Below are positions 30,743 to 33,870 of a stretch of 33,870 nucleotides of DNA, one piece after another. Both the position numbers and the translations under genes were made by a program. Source of the stretch: an uncultured Prevotellaceae bacterium. Its GTDB lineage: Bacteria > Bacteroidota > Bacteroidia > Bacteroidales > Bacteroidaceae. Under the pieces are notes generated by a model that was given only the letters and a program-made list of their open reading frames with translations, was not told where the DNA came from and ran no database searches. Within the stretch, counting starts at the first letter, position 1; each line of letters opens with the position of its first letter. Location of the stretch: contig CAMZAE010000020.1 of NCBI GenBank assembly GCA_947304115.1, positions 1-33,870 of the forward strand. Direction: 5' to 3'.

Positions 30743-32920
30743 ATGACAGAGATAAACCTGACAGAGCATCTGAAGCATTACTTTGGCTTCGACTCCTTCA
30801 AAGGCGACCAAGAAGCCATTATCCACAACCTCCTCGACGGGAACGACACCTTTGTCCTTATGCCCACAGGCGGTGGCAAATCGCTTTGCTACCAATTGCC
30901 TGCGCTAATAAGCGGCGGCACAGCCATAGTTGTGTCTCCACTCATTGCCTTAATGAAAAACCAGGTGGATGCCATACGCCAGCTAACTGACGACGACGGC
31001 ATTGCACACTATCTCAATTCTTCGCTTACCAAGGCACAGATAGATGTGGTGAGACAAGACGTCATGGCAGGACGCACGAAACTCCTTTATGTCGCACCTG
31101 AGTCTCTGACGAAAGAAGAGAACATGCGCTTCCTATCAAAGACAAAAATTTCCTTTTATGCCGTTGACGAAGCGCATTGCATCTCGGAATGGGGACACGA
31201 CTTCCGCCCCGAGTACCGCAACATCAGGCCCCTTGTGGAGCAGATAGGCAAAGCCCCTATCATCGCACTCACGGCGACAGCCACCGATAAAGTCCGCACC
31301 GACATCAAGAAGAACCTCGGCATACCCGATGCTACGGAGTTCCGCAGTTCCTTCAACCGTCCCAACCTCTACTACGAGATACGTCCCAAGACAAAAGATG
31401 TGGACAAGGACATCACCCGCTTCGTGCTCCAGAACAAGGGCAAGAGCGGTATCATCTATTGTCTGAGCCGCCGCCGTGTGGAAGAACTGGCAGAAATGCT
31501 CCGTGCCAATAACATTGCCGCCCGCGCCTATCATGCCGGCATGGAGACGGCAGACAGAGCCGAAACGCAAGATGACTTCCTCATGGAGCGCATTGATGTC
31601 ATCGTGGCAACAATCGCCTTCGGCATGGGCATAGACAAGCCCGACGTGCGCTACGTCATCCATTACGACATCCCCAAAAGCCTCGAAGGTTATTATCAGG
31701 AAACCGGTCGTGCCGGTCGCGACGGCGGCGAGGGTATTTGCCTCACCTTCTTCTCGCCCCACGACCTCCGCAAGCTTGAGAAGTTCATGCAAGGCAAACC
31801 CGTTTCGGAGCAGGACATCGGGCGGCAATTGCTACAAGAGACCGCAGCCTATGCCGAGACATCCATCTGCCGACGCAAGTTCCTTCTTCATTATTTCGGC
31901 GAGGAGTACGAACCGGACAACTGCGGCAAGTGCGACAACTGCCTGCATCCGCACGAAAGGGTGGAGGCCACCGACGAACTCTTGCTCGTCCTGCGCGTCA
32001 TCAACGCCGTCAAGGAAGGCTTCAAGACACAGCACGTCATCGATATACTCGTAGGCAACGAAACAGACGATGTCATCGCCCACCGCCATGAGCAACTTAG
32101 CCTGTTCGCCTGCGGCGACGACCATGAGGCTCCCTTCTGGAATGCTGTTATCCGCCAGGCCATGATATCCGGCTACATACAAAAAGGCATAGAGAACTAT
32201 GGCCTGTTAAGCATCACACCTGAGGGACGTGCCTACATGAAAGAACCAGAGGAGTTCTACGTTATGGAAGACCGCGAGTTCGACGACTTCAACGACATGG
32301 TTGGCGAAGGGACTTCTGTGCTTGACGAGACACTATTCGCTATGCTCAAAGATTTGCGCCGCGATGTCGCCCGCCGGAAAAACCTGCCGCCATACGTCAT
32401 CTTCCAGGACCCGTCTCTCGAGGACATGGCAACCTCCTACCCGACAACCATCGAGGAGTTAAAGAACATCAAGGGAGTTGGCGAAGGCAAAGCCAACCGC
32501 TACGGCACAGAGTTCTGCCAGCTCATAGCACGCTATTGTGAGGAGAACGAGATAGACCGTTTCGAAGACTTCCGCGTGCGCACCCTCGTCAACAAGAGTG
32601 CAGACAAAGTCAGCATCATTCTCGCCATCGACCGACAGGTGGACCTTGAGGAAATAGCCAAGACCAAAGGCCTCACCCTCAGCGAACTGCTCGACGAAAT
32701 CTATTCCATTGTCGATAGCGGCACAAAGCTCAACCTTGACTACTATATCCGCGAGGTTATGGATTCCGACCACATGCAGGACATCTACGACTACTTCCGG
32801 GAGGCAGAGACCGGGGACATTGACGATGCCCTTGATGAGTTTGCCGGTGAAGAAGACGAATATACCGAGGAAGAGATAAAACTTGTCCGAATCAAGTTCC
32901 TTGCCGAGAACGGACACTAA
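30743..32920 (+). CDS. recQ: ATP-dependent DNA helicase RecQ
   Basis: 725 residues. Helicase motif I is PTGGGKS (41-47), motif II DEAH (140-143) followed by the RecQ-specific CISEWGHDFRPEY, and motif VI QETGRAGRDG. The zinc-binding subdomain has the expected cysteines (CRRKFLLHYFGE..CGKCDNC). A winged-helix RQC region and an HRDC domain follow (about 530-610, LFAMLKDLRRDVARRKNLPPYVIF). An acidic C-terminal extension (about 620-725) is typical of Bacteroidetes RecQ. It unwinds recombination and replication intermediates in a 3'-5' direction. Confidence 0.97.
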   Translation: MTEINLTEHLKHYFGFDSFKGDQEAIIHNLLDGNDTFVLMPTGGGKSLCYQLPALISGGTAIVVSPLIALMKNQVDAIRQLTDDDGIAHYLNSSLTKAQIDVVRQDVMAGRTKLLYVAPESLTKEENMRFLSKTKISFYAVDEAHCISEWGHDFRPEYRNIRPLVEQIGKAPIIALTATATDKVRTDIKKNLGIPDATEFRSSFNRPNLYYEIRPKTKDVDKDITRFVLQNKGKSGIIYCLSRRRVEELAEMLRANNIAARAYHAGMETADRAETQDDFLMERIDVIVATIAFGMGIDKPDVRYVIHYDIPKSLEGYYQETGRAGRDGGEGICLTFFSPHDLRKLEKFMQGKPVSEQDIGRQLLQETAAYAETSICRRKFLLHYFGEEYEPDNCGKCDNCLHPHERVEATDELLLVLRVINAVKEGFKTQHVIDILVGNETDDVIAHRHEQLSLFACGDDHEAPFWNAVIRQAMISGYIQKGIENYGLLSITPEGRAYMKEPEEFYVMEDREFDDFNDMVGEGTSVLDETLFAMLKDLRRDVARRKNLPPYVIFQDPSLEDMATSYPTTIEELKNIKGVGEGKANRYGTEFCQLIARYCEENEIDRFEDFRVRTLVNKSADKVSIILAIDRQVDLEEIAKTKGLTLSELLDEIYSIVDSGTKLNLDYYIREVMDSDHMQDIYDYFREAETGDIDDALDEFAGEEDEYTEEEIKLVRIKFLAENGH

Positions 32921-32949
32921 TCAATAGACAATATATAATAACCAATAAC

Positions 32950-32990
32950 AAAGAGGAGTCCCTTGCAATTGCAAAGGACTCCTCTTTTCT
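32950..32990. terminator. Near-perfect palindromic bidirectional terminator
   Basis: Nineteen-base arms (AAAGAGGAGTCC.. and its complement) meet without a gap at TTGCAATTGCAA, with one mismatch. The plus strand continues with TTTTCT. It lies between recQ and the convergent kbl gene and would end transcripts from both. Confidence 0.92.
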
Positions 32991-32995
32991 TGGAG

Positions 32996-33023
32996 GACTC
33001 TCCCTAAAGGGGAGTTAGAGTGT
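32996..33023 (+). repeat. Short palindromic element, copy E
   Basis: ACTCTCCCTAAAGGGGAGTTAGAGT contains CTCCCTAAAGGGGAG, similar in layout to the CCTCCAAAGGAGG core of the element in the QueA-type gene. It lies between the terminator and the kbl stop. Confidence 0.5.
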
Positions 33024-33025
33024 CC

Positions 33026-33870
33026 TTATTTCAGCACGCCGAGTTCCTTGCCTACCTTAATGAAGGCGGCAATGCACTTGTCGAGGTGCTCGCGTTTGTG
33101 TCCGGCAGAGAGCTGTACGCGGATACGTGCCTCTCCCTTCGGCACGACGGGATAGTAGAAGCCTGTCACATAGATGCCCTCTTCCTGCATCTTGGCGGCG
33201 AAGACCTGCGAGAGCTTTGCGTCGTAGAGCATCACGGCACAGATAGCACTCTGCGTGGGCTTGATGTCGAAGCCTGCGGCTATCATCTTGTCACGGAAGT
33301 AAGCGACGTTCTCCACAAGGCGGTCGTGCAGTTCGTTAGACTCCTTCAGCATCTTGAAGACTTCCAGGGAAGCGCCGATGATACAGGGTGCTAAAGAATT
33401 CGAGAAGAGGTAAGGACGTGAGCGCTGGCGCAGCAAGTCGATAATCTCTTTCCTACCTGTCGTGAAGCCGCCCAGGGCGCCGCCGAAGGCCTTGCCCAGC
33501 GTACCAGTATAGATGTCAACACGTCCGTAAGTGTCGGTCAGTTCGCTTACGCCATGACCCGTCTTGCCGACGACACCTGCAGAATGGCTTTCGTCAACCA
33601 TCACCAGCGCGTCGTACTTCTCTGCGAGGTCGCAAATCTTGTCCATTGGGGCAACATTGCCGTCCATAGAGAACACGCCGTCGGTGACGATGATGCGGAA
33701 GCGCTGAGCCTGTGCCTCCTGCAGGCACTTCTCCAACTCTTCCATGTTGGCGTTGGCGTAGCGGTAGCGCTTTGCCTTGCACAGGCGCACGCCGTCGATG
33801 ATGGAGGCGTGGTTGAGGGCATCGCTGATGATGGCGTCCTCTTCCGTGAAGAGCGGCTCGAAGACACCGC
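33026..33870 (-). CDS. kbl: Glycine C-acetyltransferase / 2-amino-3-ketobutyrate CoA ligase (5' end outside window)
   Basis: The visible 281 or so codons cover most of the PLP-binding large domain and the C-terminal domain of an alpha-oxoamine synthase. DALNHASIIDG near the window edge, the cofactor-contacting DESHSAGVVG and the lysine motif DIYTGTLGKAFGGALGG are typical of Kbl, and the C-terminal GEARIRVQLSAGH completes it. It cleaves 2-amino-3-ketobutyrate with CoA to glycine and acetyl-CoA in threonine breakdown. Closely related enzymes (BioF, serine palmitoyltransferase) are less likely from these motifs. The N-terminal ~115 residues lie beyond the window. Confidence 0.88.
   Translation of the reverse strand, partial: GVFEPLFTEEDAIISDALNHASIIDGVRLCKAKRYRYANANMEELEKCLQEAQAQRFRIIVTDGVFSMDGNVAPMDKICDLAEKYDALVMVDESHSAGVVGKTGHGVSELTDTYGRVDIYTGTLGKAFGGALGGFTTGRKEIIDLLRQRSRPYLFSNSLAPCIIGASLEVFKMLKESNELHDRLVENVAYFRDKMIAAGFDIKPTQSAICAVMLYDAKLSQVFAAKMQEEGIYVTGFYYPVVPKGEARIRVQLSAGHKREHLDKCIAAFIKVGKELGVLK

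Overview
The window looks like a chromosomal segment of a Bacteroidales bacterium, most likely a Prevotellaceae (Prevotella-like) lineage. This rests on the Bacteroidetes-type promoters (TTTG, about 20 bp, TAnnTTTG), the weak or absent Shine-Dalgarno sequences, the S16 protein with a long Ala/Lys/Glu tail, the clustered tig-clpP-clpX genes, the DUF3667 and DUF2156 proteins, and a typical set of Bacteroidales lipoproteins. I see no tRNA, rRNA, insertion sequence, phage, CRISPR array or replication origin. Most of the window is ordinary core genome; the unusual material lies in the repeats, spacers and one untranslated locus.

Layout. Positions 1-4563 hold a tightly packed plus-strand operon: two adjacent rubredoxin-tailed proteins (the first cut by the window edge), a DUF2156 protein, a GNAT acetyltransferase, a glutathione peroxidase, a patatin-like lipase and a ZIP metal transporter, several with overlapping stop and start codons. 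Positions 4586-11652 hold an efflux module: a membrane-anchored AraC-family regulator, a terminator, a pair of 15-bp direct repeats that look like its operator, a consensus promoter, then adaptor, RND pump and TolC-like channel. A nucleoside-hydrolase lipoprotein, a cupin lipoprotein and a DUF3667 membrane protein follow. Positions 14195-15040 are a graveyard of truncated genes (sensor N-terminus, SLC13/TrkA-C fragment, an unrecognised tail). Then come rpsP, a QueA-type protein, a 21-bp tandem repeat array, der, a small lipoprotein, an M16 protease, an MlaE-MlaF pair, lptB and an alkaline-phosphatase-superfamily protein. The lrgAB-like pair is on the minus strand at 25780-26827. Next to it is a structured, non-coding, promoter-led stretch that may be a small RNA. 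The protein quality-control cluster tig-clpP-clpX follows, then recQ, a near-perfect palindromic terminator, and the convergent kbl gene, cut by the window end.

The most notable pattern is a set of short GC-rich palindromic elements. They occur between genes and also, in frame, inside the ZIP transporter, the QueA-type protein and the signal peptide of a lipoprotein. A different 14-codon insertion sits in the first GTPase domain of Der. Many spacers consist of word-like AT-rich repeats, distinct for each locus. I found no obviously new multi-gene defence or metabolic system. The candidate small RNA, the AraC operator, the 21-bp array and the gene-invading palindromic elements are the best leads.
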